DNA of 60,226 bases from an uncultured Barnesiella sp. (GCA_944320995.1 CALUJQ010000016.1:1-60226); one strand, 5' to 3'. Counted from the stretch's first letter, positions 18,356-26,187 are shown. A program made the numbers and translations. The notes: generated from the sequence alone by a model not told the origin.

Positions 18356-19813
18356 CTATTCGGCCGAAACCTTTTCCAAAATCAGCACCAAATGATTCCA
18401 GAACTTCTCTACGGCAGGTATGTGCATCATCTCGTCGGGAGAGTGAACACCCCGCAACGTAGGACCAAACGAAATCATATCGAGCGACGGATACTTCGTC
18501 AGGAACAAACCGCATTCCAAACCGGCATGAATCGCCTTAATGGCCGGAGTCACCCCATACAACTCTTGATAAGCCTCTACCGCAATATCTTTAATGCGGG
18601 AGTGCATATTGGGTTTCCAGCCGGGATACCCGTCGCCATGCATAGGTTCGGCACCCGCCAAGCGGAAAAGGCACTCCACTTGATACGCAATGTCATATTT
18701 CTCCGACTCCACCGAACTGCGTTGGCTGGTTGCCACCACAATTTTCCCCGGTTCGGTCATCTTCACCGAAGCCAAGTTGGTCGAAGTCTCCACCAAACCC
18801 TCTATATCGTGACTCATAGCCACGACACCATGAGGAGCCGCATAAAGTGCGCTTATCAACGAACGGGCCACACAGTCTTCAATCACAAACTCGGGCGTAT
18901 CGGCCGTTGACATATCGACCGTCACCTGTGGATCCACACCGCTCAACTCGGCAGCCACATCGGCAGCATAATGGTTCAATTCGGCACGGATAGCCTCTTT
19001 CTCCGCAGGATTCACTGCAATCACCGCCATCGCCTCGCGAGGAATGGCGTTACGCAAGTTACCGCCGTCGATAGCACACAAGTGCAATTCATGACGTTGC
19101 ATGCAAGACCACAAAAAACGAGCCAGCAACTTGTTGGCATTCCCCCGGCCCAAATGAATATCACTACCCGAGTGTCCGCCCAACAAATTCTTCACCTCGA
19201 TACGCAAATAAAACTTGTCGGCAGGAAGTGGCATCGGTTTATAGGTAAATGTAGAAGTCGTATCGATACCGCCGGCACAACCGATAAAGATTTCGGCCTC
19301 GTCCTCCGAATCGAGATTCAGCAGATACTTACCGTCGATCATACCGGCTTCCAGCCCGAAAGCCCCGGTCAACCCTGTCTCCTCATCGACAGTAAACAGC
19401 GCCTGTACCCGTCCGTGTTTCAACTCCTTGTCGGCAAGGACTGCCAGAGCAGCCGCCATACCAATACCGTTGTCGGCGCCCAGAGTCGTACCCCGGGCCT
19501 TCACCCACTCGCCATCGATATAAGTCTCGATAGGATCGCGTTCGAAATCGTGTTTCACATCGCCATTCTTCTCACACACCATATCCATGTGAGCTTGCAA
19601 TATGACCGTAGGCGCACCCTCGCAACCCGGCGTTGCCGCCTTGGTAATAACCACATTACCGGTCTTATCGACTTTCGCCTCCAAATTCTGCGCCTTGGCA
19701 AAATCCAATAAAAACTCCCGGATATGTTCCTCTTTCTTCGAAGGACGAGGAACTCGGGTTATGGCATCGAAATAGTGCCAAATTGATGCAGGTTTAAGTT
19801 CTTTTATCTCCAT
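18356..19813 (-). CDS. pepD: Cytosol non-specific dipeptidase (aminoacyl-histidine dipeptidase, M20C)
   Basis: This cytoplasmic zinc dipeptidase recycles dipeptides. The 485 residues match the PepD family length. Metal-binding motifs are seen in order: QAHMDMVCEK (His79, Asp81), LGADNGIGMAA, DEETGLTGAFGLE with the catalytic Glu, and LNLDSEDE. A dimerisation domain with GGHSGSDIHLGRGNA follows, and HAGLECGLF lies near the C-terminus. The 5' side holds several promoter-like boxes facing it, including TATCTTTG at 19963-19970. Confidence 0.94.
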   Translation of the reverse strand: MEIKELKPASIWHYFDAITRVPRPSKKEEHIREFLLDFAKAQNLEAKVDKTGNVVITKAATPGCEGAPTVILQAHMDMVCEKNGDVKHDFERDPIETYIDGEWVKARGTTLGADNGIGMAAALAVLADKELKHGRVQALFTVDEETGLTGAFGLEAGMIDGKYLLNLDSEDEAEIFIGCAGGIDTTSTFTYKPMPLPADKFYLRIEVKNLLGGHSGSDIHLGRGNANKLLARFLWSCMQRHELHLCAIDGGNLRNAIPREAMAVIAVNPAEKEAIRAELNHYAADVAAELSGVDPQVTVDMSTADTPEFVIEDCVARSLISALYAAPHGVVAMSHDIEGLVETSTNLASVKMTEPGKIVVATSQRSSVESEKYDIAYQVECLFRLAGAEPMHGDGYPGWKPNMHSRIKDIAVEAYQELYGVTPAIKAIHAGLECGLFLTKYPSLDMISFGPTLRGVHSPDEMMHIPAVEKFWNHLVLILEKVSAE

Positions 19814-19949
19814 ATTCTTATGTTTTAGTTACAATTTGCTCATTGCAAAACTTTCTATATTCGAAGAAAATTATGTTAAATTTTGCGCTTTTTTCCATTC
19901 CAGCGTCAAAATAATTTCATTCTTCGAGCAAAATCACATTTTCCTTTCC

Positions 19950-19957
19950 TATATTTG
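19950..19957 (+). promoter_or_regulatory. -7 box TATATTTG reading towards the tandem repeat and small membrane protein
   Basis: This is a perfect consensus match on the plus strand. It lies 5 bases from an opposing minus-strand box at 19963-19970. If used, the transcript has a leader of about 245 bases that carries the tandem repeat before the ATG at 20206. Confidence 0.5.
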
Positions 19958-19962
19958 CACGG

Positions 19963-19970
19963 CAAAGATA
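19963..19970 (-). promoter_or_regulatory. -7 box TATCTTTG reading towards pepD
   Basis: This is a perfect consensus match on the minus strand, about 150 bases before the pepD ATG. It faces the plus-strand box at 19950-19957, so the two promoters could not be occupied at the same time. Confidence 0.45.
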
Positions 19971-20051
19971 ACTGTAAGACCATACTTTTGAGGAATACAT
20001 GTCATCTTTGTTTTACTATACAAATATAGTGAAAGGTGAGAGGAGAGACAA

Positions 20052-20114
20052 ATGAAAAACACAGTTTTTCGATTTGCCCTATCCCGAACCGAATCCTATA
20101 TTATCAAAATATAG
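20052..20114 (+). CDS. Possible 20-residue peptide encoded in repeat unit 1
   Basis: A purine-rich GAGAGGAGAG stretch lies just before ATG 20052. The frame reads MKNTVFRFALSRTESYIIKI and then stops at TAG. The equivalent frame in the second unit begins MGITVYRFGLS and meets TGA after 11 residues, so it is a decayed or shortened copy. There is no homologue I recognise. It may be a leader peptide, a duplicated toxin-like peptide, or chance. Confidence 0.25.
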   Translation: MKNTVFRFALSRTESYIIKI

Positions 20115-20136
20115 TGAAAGGCGAGAGGAAAGACAA

Positions 20137-20172
20137 ATGGGAATCACAGTTTACCGATTTGGCCTATCTTGA
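20137..20172 (+). CDS. Possible 11-residue peptide encoded in repeat unit 2
   Basis: This ATG lies exactly 85 bases after the one in unit 1, with the same GAGAGGAAAGACAA context. The frame MGITVYRFGLS ends at TGA, where unit 1 has CGA. Beyond the stop the frame would continue with a sequence similar to unit 1, so this looks like the same peptide interrupted by a stop. Confidence 0.2.
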   Translation: MGITVYRFGLS

Positions 20173-20205
20173 GCCGAATCCTATATTATTTACAAATATA
20201 GTGGA

Positions 20206-20388
20206 ATGTGGAATATTTTGCTTTTTACCGCCGGGTGTCTCCTTTTGGCAGTCCTTCTTTTGGGAATAAGAGTTTTCTTCGTAAAAGGAGGGAAATTCCC
20301 CAGTCCCCACATCGGCGACAGCAAGCCGTTACGCGATAAAGGGATTACATGTGCCGTCTCGACCGACGCCCGCGAACGAGAAAAGTAA
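20206..20388 (+). CDS. Small single-span membrane protein
   Basis: The frame encodes 60 residues beginning MWNILLFTAGCLLLAVLLLG, an N-terminal membrane helix. A short cytoplasmic-looking tail follows: FFVKGGKFPSPHIGDSKPLR, then DKGITCAVSTDAREREK. I recall conserved small Bacteroidetes proteins with the same layout (a membrane helix, then K/RFP..H..G...LR.KGI.C), which makes this a real gene rather than a chance frame. The function is unknown. The ATG lies at the edge of the tandem repeat. The OmpH-like gene follows after 40 bases and may be co-transcribed. An overlapping frame from 20036 to 20269 is considered spurious. Confidence 0.6.
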   Translation: MWNILLFTAGCLLLAVLLLGIRVFFVKGGKFPSPHIGDSKPLRDKGITCAVSTDAREREK

Positions 20389-20428
20389 AACAATAATCGA
20401 TACAAAATTTAGACTGATATATAAAATT

Positions 20429-21028
20429 ATGAAGACTTTTACTCTTGCAATCCGACTCACCGCTGTGATTGCCTTATCTTTTTTGATGGTACAATGCGGT
20501 AATAAACAAACCGCCCCCAACCAAGCAGCAAACGACGAGACCGAAACTGCTTCGTTCGGGAACAAGTTACCCATCGCTTATATCAATGTTGATTCTTTGC
20601 TCTCCAAATACAACTACGCAAAAGATCTCAACGAAAAGATGATCAACAAACAGGAGAACGCCAGAGCCTCTATCAACGAAAAAGCCCGCCAACTGAAAAA
20701 CGAGCAAGACGATTTCCAACGCAAATACCAAAACAACGCTTTCCTTTCACCCGAAAGAGCCCAACAAGAGTACCAACGGTTGGAAAAGAAAGCCGCCGAT
20801 TTGCAAGAATATGCCCAACGTCTTGAAAATGAAAACCTGATGGAACAACAAAAAATGCTGATGCAAATGAACGATTCCATCAATAACTTCATCAAAGAGT
20901 ACAACGCAGACAAGAAATACGAAGCTATCTTCAACAATGCCAGCACTCTCTACATCAACCCCGCATACGACATCACCAACGAAGTTGTAGAGTTGTTGAA
21001 CAAAAGATACACTTCGGCCAAGAAATAA
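20429..21028 (+). CDS. OmpH/Skp-like periplasmic lipoprotein
   Basis: From ATG 20429 the protein has 199 residues. The signal peptide ends with a lipobox-like MVQC (Cys23). After a low-complexity linker comes LPIAYINVDSLLSKYNYAKDL, the entry to the OmpH fold, followed by a long charged coiled-coil region (about 60-160) and a return strand with YINPAYDITNEVVELLNKRY. The layout fits Skp/OmpH chaperones that escort outer-membrane proteins; the lipid anchor is the Bacteroidetes variation. An in-frame extension to 20351 is possible but would hide the signal peptide. A hairpin terminator follows at 21048. Confidence 0.85.
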   Translation: MKTFTLAIRLTAVIALSFLMVQCGNKQTAPNQAANDETETASFGNKLPIAYINVDSLLSKYNYAKDLNEKMINKQENARASINEKARQLKNEQDDFQRKYQNNAFLSPERAQQEYQRLEKKAADLQEYAQRLENENLMEQQKMLMQMNDSINNFIKEYNADKKYEAIFNNASTLYINPAYDITNEVVELLNKRYTSAKK

Positions 21029-21047
21029 AAATACAACCCATTTTTAC

Positions 21048-21080
21048 AAGAGCTGCTATTTCTTATAAATAGCAGCTCTT
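21048..21080 (+). terminator. Terminator after the OmpH-like gene
   Basis: A 14-bp stem (21048-21061 with 21067-21080, AAGAGCTGCTATTT and its complement) with a 5-base loop. The SGNH gene begins 18 bases later. Confidence 0.75.
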
Positions 21081-21098
21081 TACATATCTTGTCCTTAC

Positions 21099-21950
21099 AT
21101 GAAAACACTCCTACGTACCACCTCGATTGCCATTCTCTCCACGATTTTCCTCTGCTGCCAATCCCAAAACGAGGGAAATTCGGGGAATTCCCTCCCGCTG
21201 TCGGGCCAACAAATGGTAGCTATGGGCAACAGCATCACAGCGCCAAAAAACTCTTGGGCATGGGTCACCGCCCAATATTTCGATATGGAACTGACCAACC
21301 TTGCCGTATCGGGCGCCACATGGACCGATACTCCCCAAACAACAGTGGACACCAATCCTGCACCGGTCTATGGCAATAATACCAATAATGTCATCTCCAA
21401 CCAAGTATTCCGGTTCTTACAGATGGTCGTCCCCAAAGGAACAGTGATTCCCGAAACTGAGGGAGAGGCATTTCACAATGACACCCCCTCGCCACTGACC
21501 GGAATCAAGAACTCCGATTCGACCTTCGACCCCTTCATCGTAATTATATCTTGCGGCACAAACGACTCGGGCGGAAGAACCATCGGCGACATTGCCGAAC
21601 TGGGGAAATCCTACCAAGAAGCCGACAGGGAGACTTTATACGGGGCTATCAACTGGGCGGTTTCGGTCATTCGCAAATACGCGCCCGGTATCCGAATCGT
21701 CCTGCTCACCCCAATCCAACGAGCACCTCTTCCCGAAAGGCTTCCCCTGTTTGTCGATGCCATTCTTTCGGCCGGAGAAAAATTAAACTGCCCGGTAATC
21801 AACATGTATGAAGAATCGGGAATTACCACCGAAGACGAAACCCAAGGCCACAAATACCTCTACGACGGCCTGCACCCCACGGCCGAAGGCAGCCAATTAA
21901 TGGGAAATGCGGTTATCCGCCACTTAGAAGCATTATACGGAGAAAAATAA
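21099..21950 (+). CDS. SGNH/GDSL-family secreted hydrolase (lipoprotein)
   Basis: This 283-residue exported protein has a signal peptide with FLCC near residues 18-20 as a probable lipobox. Block I is MVAMGNSITAP with the nucleophile Ser in GNS, the block II Gly lies in LAVSGAT, block III is SCGTND and block V is DGLHPT with the Asp-His pair. These make a full SGNH catalytic set, expected for a carbohydrate esterase, deacetylase or lipase. The substrate is unknown. It lies convergent to radC with only 11 bases between the stops and no clear terminator. Confidence 0.85.
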   Translation: MKTLLRTTSIAILSTIFLCCQSQNEGNSGNSLPLSGQQMVAMGNSITAPKNSWAWVTAQYFDMELTNLAVSGATWTDTPQTTVDTNPAPVYGNNTNNVISNQVFRFLQMVVPKGTVIPETEGEAFHNDTPSPLTGIKNSDSTFDPFIVIISCGTNDSGGRTIGDIAELGKSYQEADRETLYGAINWAVSVIRKYAPGIRIVLLTPIQRAPLPERLPLFVDAILSAGEKLNCPVINMYEESGITTEDETQGHKYLYDGLHPTAEGSQLMGNAVIRHLEALYGEK

Positions 21951-21961
21951 AGCGCAAAAAC

Positions 21962-22666
21962 TCACAACCGCCCCTCATCGGCATAACTGAAATAGCCCTC
22001 CTCCCCCACGATAATATGGTCGAGGACCGCTATGTCGAACAATGCGGCAGCCGAACGTATCTTCCCGGTAACCTTATCATCGGCCCCGCTGGGGCATAAA
22101 TTGTTCGATGGGTGGTTATGACACAAAATAATTGCCGAGGCCAGTTGTTGAAGAGCCGTACGCATGACCAGCTTCACATCGACCACCGTCGCCGAAGTCC
22201 CCCCTTGGCTCACCTTTATCGTATCGATCACCCGGTTGGCCCGATTGAGCAACAATACCCAAAACTCTTCATGCGGCAAGTCTATCATCTGCCCCCGCAA
22301 CAGGTTGTAAACATCGGCACTGCCGTTTATCGCAGGACGTTTGGGCAACTCCTCGTCCCGGCGGCGGCGACCGATTTCAAGCGCGGCCATTATCGTGATG
22401 GCTTTTGCCTCGCCTATCCCTTTGAACGGCTTCACAAAATCGTCTATCCCATATTTCCCCAGATTGTTCAAGCTGTTTCCCGCCGCATTGAGAATACGTT
22501 GCGAAAGCTCCACCGCCGTCTCTTCGACATTTCCCGAACCAATAAGTATGGCTATCAACTCGGCATTACTCAACGAGCGAATTCCGTGCAACATCATCTT
22601 CTCCCGGGGACGGTCTTCCAGCGCCCATTCGGTAATTTTCAGTTTCTCCCGACGGTTGTCCATCAT
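21962..22666 (-). CDS. radC: RadC family JAMM-domain protein
   Basis: This 234-residue protein has an N-terminal UPF0758 helix-hairpin-helix part (ITEWALEDRPREKMMLHG, then GKYGIDDFVKPFKGIGEAKA) and a C-terminal JAB1/MPN-like domain. The metal site residues are visible in EEFWVLLLNR, HNHPSN and a following Asp in SGADD. The family was named for DNA repair, but its function is disputed. It starts at a double ATG, and the first base overlaps the end of the glycosyltransferase gene at 22666, so the pair is coupled. Confidence 0.9.
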   Translation of the reverse strand: MMDNRREKLKITEWALEDRPREKMMLHGIRSLSNAELIAILIGSGNVEETAVELSQRILNAAGNSLNNLGKYGIDDFVKPFKGIGEAKAITIMAALEIGRRRRDEELPKRPAINGSADVYNLLRGQMIDLPHEEFWVLLLNRANRVIDTIKVSQGGTSATVVDVKLVMRTALQQLASAIILCHNHPSNNLCPSGADDKVTGKIRSAAALFDIAVLDHIIVGEEGYFSYADEGRL

Positions 22667-23661
22667 TACTTCCCCTTTCGCAAACGTATCTCCTCAGCCT
22701 CATCTCGTCCTCGGCCCAATACGATTTTCAAGAAAAAGGCTTTCAAAAATCCCAATCCGTAACCACCCAGTTGTATTACACTGGCCGCAACCGACAACAC
22801 GGCAATCTTCAGCCTTCGGTTCATACACCACGAAACAATAAAGACGGCCAGCAGATAAACTGCCAACGGCAAAATGGCAGGCCACCAGAAAAACGCTCCC
22901 ACAATCATGGCCAACGAGCCGATGACAAAACAGGCCGGAAACCAATGCACCAGTTTCAACGTATCGGGGTAAAGCAGATAAAGCGAGATACGCGACATAC
23001 CGAAAATATATATTTGCCGGAAAAAGAGCCGCAAGTTTCCCCGGCGCTTGTGATACACATAAGCATCACGAATAAGGGTTATGCTAAACCCTGCTTGCCG
23101 AATACGGGTACTCATATCGATGTCCTCGCTGAACATCTCCCTGAATCCACCTACCCGTTCATAAACAGCCCGTGAAAAACCCATGTTAAAAGTACGGGGC
23201 GTAAATTTTTCAAGTTGAACCTTACCCCCTCTAATTCCCCCGGTCGTCAGGAACGAAGTCATCGAATAATTGATGGCCTTCTGCACATCGCTAAATGAAT
23301 CGTGGGCGGCATCGGGCCCTCCGAAACAATCGACATAACACTCGTGCAAAGCCCCACTCAACACCTCGAAATAGCGTTCCGGAATCACGCAATCCGAATC
23401 GAAAAAGATAAAATAGTCGCCCGTTGCCCGTTCCATGCCATAATTGCGGGCGATGCTCCTACCCTCGTTCTCCTTATAATAATAATGTATATCTATCGAT
23501 TGCGCATACTGTTCCACCGCATCGGCGCATCGGACGGTAGATCCGTCTTCGACCAAAATCACCTCAAAGTCCTTACAAGTCTGGACCGACAGGCTCTCCA
23601 ACAAATCGGCCACTTCGTCGGGCCGGTTATATACCGGTACAATAATCGAAAAATAGGGCAT
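22666..23661 (-). CDS. Family 2 glycosyltransferase, membrane-associated
   Basis: The start at 23661 (MPYFSIIVPVYNRPDEV) is typical for GT2; the frame stays open to 23796, but a perfect promoter box at 23685-23692 lies within that extension. The protein has 331 residues. The nucleotide-sugar site includes VEDGST and the DxD motif FFDSDCVIP near residue 86, and the acceptor region has EDIDMSTRIRQAGF. The last third holds three or four hydrophobic helices (LVHWFPACFVIGSLAMIVGAFF and later) and a basic tail. It probably adds sugars to lipid-linked or surface glycan; the substrate is unknown. It is upstream of and coupled to radC. Confidence 0.87.
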   Translation of the reverse strand: MPYFSIIVPVYNRPDEVADLLESLSVQTCKDFEVILVEDGSTVRCADAVEQYAQSIDIHYYYKENEGRSIARNYGMERATGDYFIFFDSDCVIPERYFEVLSGALHECYVDCFGGPDAAHDSFSDVQKAINYSMTSFLTTGGIRGGKVQLEKFTPRTFNMGFSRAVYERVGGFREMFSEDIDMSTRIRQAGFSITLIRDAYVYHKRRGNLRLFFRQIYIFGMSRISLYLLYPDTLKLVHWFPACFVIGSLAMIVGAFFWWPAILPLAVYLLAVFIVSWCMNRRLKIAVLSVAASVIQLGGYGLGFLKAFFLKIVLGRGRDEAEEIRLRKGK

Positions 23662-23684
23662 AGCGACAAATATTCTGTTTTTTA

Positions 23685-23692
23685 CAAAAATA
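23685..23692 (-). promoter_or_regulatory. -7 box TATTTTTG for the GT2-radC pair
   Basis: This is a perfect consensus match on the minus strand, 24 bases before the ATG at 23661. It supports the shorter start. Confidence 0.55.
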
Positions 23693-23750
23693 CATTTTTT
23701 CATTAAATCCGACACAAAATTCAAGAAACTCTTCACCCCGGTCGGAAATA

Positions 23751-23783
23751 AAAAAACGGAACCCGCTATCACGGATCCCGTTT
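23751..23783 (-). terminator. efp terminator
   Basis: An imperfect hairpin (AAACGG..CCGTTT outer stem with an inner GATCCG stem) is followed by T residues on the minus strand. It lies 22 bases past the efp stop. Confidence 0.65.
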
Positions 23784-23805
23784 CGCTTATTGTCAAATCA
23801 CTTCC

Positions 23806-24369
23806 CTATTTAGCCCGTTCAATGTAAGAACCGTCGCGGGTATCGACCACGATCATCTCTCCCGTCTCGATGAAAAGGGGCACACGCACCGTAGCACCGG
23901 TCTCGACCGTAGCAGGTTTCGTGGTATTGGTGGCGGTATCGCCTTTCAAGCCCGGCTCGGTATAAGTCACCTCCAATTGTACTTTTACCGGCAATTCGGC
24001 AAAAAGAACCGTCTCGTTCGAAGCATCGGAAACCACCTCGACAACCATTCCCTCTTTCAAGAAATCTACACCGGTAATCAAATCTTTATTGATAATAATG
24101 TCGTCCCATGTCTCTTGATTCAAAAAATGATAGTGTTCACCCTCGTTATACGAGAATTGGTACGGGCGGCGTTCCACACGGACATCTTCCAGTTTCTCAC
24201 CTATATTGAAGCGGCGTTCCAGCACACGACCCGATACCACATCTTTCAGTTTGGTACGCATGATCGTATTGCCTTTACCCGGCTTTACATGTAAGAATTC
24301 CACACAGAAATAGAGTTTCCCGTCCAAACGGATACAAGTTCCGTTTTTAATGTCTTGCGAGTTAATCAT
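23806..24369 (-). CDS. efp: Elongation factor P
   Basis: EF-P binds the ribosome between the E and P sites and relieves stalling at polyproline. The 187-residue protein has the KOW-like N-domain with [15 protein letters not shown], in which Lys32 is at the tip that is modified in other bacteria. The two OB domains include [15 protein letters not shown] and the C-terminal [24 protein letters not shown]. It is a single gene with a perfect -7 box and its own terminator. No lysine-modifying enzyme is seen in the window. Confidence 0.96.
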   Translation of the reverse strand: MINSQDIKNGTCIRLDGKLYFCVEFLHVKPGKGNTIMRTKLKDVVSGRVLERRFNIGEKLEDVRVERRPYQFSYNEGEHYHFLNQETWDDIIINKDLITGVDFLKEGMVVEVVSDASNETVLFAELPVKVQLEVTYTEPGLKGDTATNTTKPATVETGATVRVPLFIETGEMIVVDTRDGSYIERAK

Positions 24370-24430
24370 ACTTGTTTATTTATTTTTATTTTAAACTTAT
24401 ATTATTCTTTGTCCCTTATTTTTCCGCCTA

Positions 24431-24438
24431 CAAAAGTA
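24431..24438 (-). promoter_or_regulatory. -7 box TACTTTTG for efp
   Basis: This is a perfect consensus match on the minus strand, 62 bases before the efp ATG. Confidence 0.55.
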
Positions 24439-24511
24439 AACTAAATCGACAAAATCTCAAAAAGAAATCCCCAAAAATGGGCGAACTCTTGGTTTATTAA
24501 AAAAAAGTATC

Positions 24512-24519
24512 TATTTTTG
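24512..24519 (+). promoter_or_regulatory. -7 box TATTTTTG for rpmH
   Basis: This is a perfect consensus match, 42 bases before the rpmH ATG. Confidence 0.6.
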
Positions 24520-24560
24520 CAGTCCGAAAAAAGAATAATAACGATAAAAATATAACGGCA

Positions 24561-24716
24561 ATGAAAAGAACATTTCAACCTTCGAACAGAAAAAGAATAA
24601 ACAAACACGGATTCCGTTTGAGAATGTCAACGGCAAACGGTCGTCGCGTATTGGCCAGCCGCCGTGCCAAAGGTCGTGCTAAATTGACAGTTTCGGACGA
24701 AAGACATCCGTTCTAA
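24561..24716 (+). CDS. rpmH: 50S ribosomal protein bL34
   Basis: This short gene encodes 51 residues starting [20 protein letters not shown], followed by [19 protein letters not shown] and [11 protein letters not shown]. It is an almost perfect bL34 sequence, with the usual conserved RTFQPS..KR...HGFR.RM and GR.VL..RR.KGR.. blocks. The C-terminal extension is slightly longer than the 46-residue E. coli protein. It is not next to rnpA, dnaA or other classical oriC genes here. It has its own promoter and a strong terminator. Confidence 0.97.
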   Translation: MKRTFQPSNRKRINKHGFRLRMSTANGRRVLASRRAKGRAKLTVSDERHPF

Positions 24717-24736
24717 ACAGTTTGTTTGCGACATAT

Positions 24737-24773
24737 AAAAGCGGGCTGTATCAAAAAGATACAGCCCGCTTTT
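24737..24773. terminator. 16-bp hairpin between convergent rpmH and PAP2 genes
   Basis: Arms 24737-24752 and 24758-24773 (AAAAGCGGGCTGTATC and its complement) flank an AAAAA loop. A and T tracts at the ends allow termination in both directions. Confidence 0.85.
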
Positions 24774-24794
24774 ATCATATCCATTCCATTCCGG

Positions 24795-26105
24795 TCAAAA
24801 CAGGATATTGGCCGAAACACCCCACGTAAGCGAATGTATCGTCCTGTTCCCCGACATCGGGGAAGATATACCCAACTCGTCGGAAGAAGCCAACCGGAAA
24901 GAGCCCGACGTCGCAGCATAGTCGCAAAAGAACCGGGCACCGAAATGCCGTTTCATCATATACCCTATCGAAAGGCCCGTAGTCCAAACAAACCCGTCGT
25001 TGTCAAACCTCATCTCATCACGGCCGAGTGAATGATTCGGGATATAGCTATACCCCGCCAATGCTTTGCAGCCCAGCGACAACCGGGTTATCACCGGATA
25101 TGAAAAATAGACGCCGGCCATAGCCCGACCCTCATCTATCGCTTCGAGCGAAATATCCGCACGATTTTCCAACGTAACCGGGATATTCGACACCGTTGCC
25201 AATCCGCCGCAACCGATATACCTATTAAAGAAATAAGCTCCCTCCACCCCTATGCGGCTTCCCACACCGGTACGCAGAGTCACACCGTCGGTAAGATCGA
25301 TATTGCCCAATCCCGAGACGAAACCCATATAAAGGCCCAAGAACGACGGATTCTCCAACAACGGATACTCCCGGGGCTCCTCGAAATTGAGCCCCTTATC
25401 TTTAAAAATCAAATCGGCCAGATAATAACCCAACTCGGTCGAGAGGATTCCGATACCGGCTCCGGCCAACACATCGGAAATCCAATGCCGATTGTTCAAC
25501 GGCCGGCTCACCCCGGTGATCGCCGCCATCGTAAAAGCCGAGATGCTATACCATGGGCTACGGTCGCCATACTCTTTATGCATCATCATCGCAGTCATAA
25601 ATGCCGTCGCCGTATGCCCCGAAGGGAACGACTTGTAATTGCTCCTGTCGGGACGCTGCACATGCGCCGTATATTTTATCGTGTTGACTACCGTAGCCAT
25701 AATCGCCGTAGAGAAGGCATCGGAAACCAACATACGGCCCCACGAACTGCGGCTTTCCACGCCGAAGCCCTTCAATCCCAACATCACCACAGCCGGAGCA
25801 TACTGTAAGTAATTGTCATACTCATAATGGAAATTGGGGACATAATCGTCTCTTAACTGACGAAACCGGTCTCGACCATGCATAACCGATACCCCCGCCA
25901 CAACGAGCGGAGCCCCTATATAAGTCATCTGAAACCATTTTTTCGATGTAAAATCGGATACCGTCTTATTGCCTTGCTGCGGAGTGACAAGTGGACGTAA
26001 ATCGGCCACGCTATCGTTATGGTTCAAATAGGGCTGTGCCGCATTACCCGGGAAGACCGACGAGACCAACACCCCGACGAGCCATAAACCTGTAATAAAC
26101 CTCAT
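24795..26105 (-). CDS. PAP2-superfamily phosphatase fused to an outer-membrane-like beta-barrel domain
   Basis: This 436-residue protein has a signal peptide (cleavage probably after residue 22). Residues 40-235 are a PAP2 acid phosphatase domain with all three motifs: KYTAHVQRP (144-152), SFPSGHT (159-165) and RHWISDVLAG (206-215), the latter two with the catalytic His residues. Residues from about 250 to the end are amphipathic beta strands with alternating aromatic residues, ending in Phe (SANILF), as in outer-membrane barrels recognised by BAM. A role in dephosphorylating a lipid such as lipid A, undecaprenyl-PP or phosphatidyl-type lipid at the envelope is inferred. No promoter box was found; an inverted repeat sits just upstream. 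Confidence 0.8.
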   Translation of the reverse strand: MRFITGLWLVGVLVSSVFPGNAAQPYLNHNDSVADLRPLVTPQQGNKTVSDFTSKKWFQMTYIGAPLVVAGVSVMHGRDRFRQLRDDYVPNFHYEYDNYLQYAPAVVMLGLKGFGVESRSSWGRMLVSDAFSTAIMATVVNTIKYTAHVQRPDRSNYKSFPSGHTATAFMTAMMMHKEYGDRSPWYSISAFTMAAITGVSRPLNNRHWISDVLAGAGIGILSTELGYYLADLIFKDKGLNFEEPREYPLLENPSFLGLYMGFVSGLGNIDLTDGVTLRTGVGSRIGVEGAYFFNRYIGCGGLATVSNIPVTLENRADISLEAIDEGRAMAGVYFSYPVITRLSLGCKALAGYSYIPNHSLGRDEMRFDNDGFVWTTGLSIGYMMKRHFGARFFCDYAATSGSFRLASSDELGISSPMSGNRTIHSLTWGVSANILF

Positions 26106-26129
26106 CGTAATATTTTAGCATAAAAAGTG

Positions 26130-26154
26130 AATAACAGAACAAATTTCTGTTATT
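26130..26154. repeat. 10-bp inverted repeat between the addA-like and PAP2 genes
   Basis: AATAACAGAA (26130-26139) and its complement TTCTGTTATT (26145-26154) flank 5 bases. It lies between two minus-strand genes, and there is no T run. It could be an operator upstream of PAP2 or a weak terminator of the addA-like gene. Confidence 0.45.
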
Positions 26155-26187
26155 TATTCCATTTATCCAAAAACAAACCCGAATATC

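Larger units (their letters stand above)
20023..20204. repeat. Imperfect tandem repeat, two units of about 86 bases plus the start of a third
   Basis: The motif AATATAGTG occurs at 20023, 20108 and 20195 (spacing 85 and 87). The units share GAGAGGAnAGACAAATG, a CACAGTTT core, CCGAATCCTATATTAT and other stretches. Each junction holds a small inverted repeat (CTATATT..AATATAG), and on the minus strand junctions one and three read TATATTTG, a perfect -7 box. The second unit is a diverged copy of the first. The last junction runs into the start of the small membrane protein gene. Confidence 0.8.

Noticed and set aside
20036..20269. 77-codon frame crossing the tandem repeat
   Set aside because: It reads through both repeat units in a frame without conservation and overlaps the better-supported small membrane protein.
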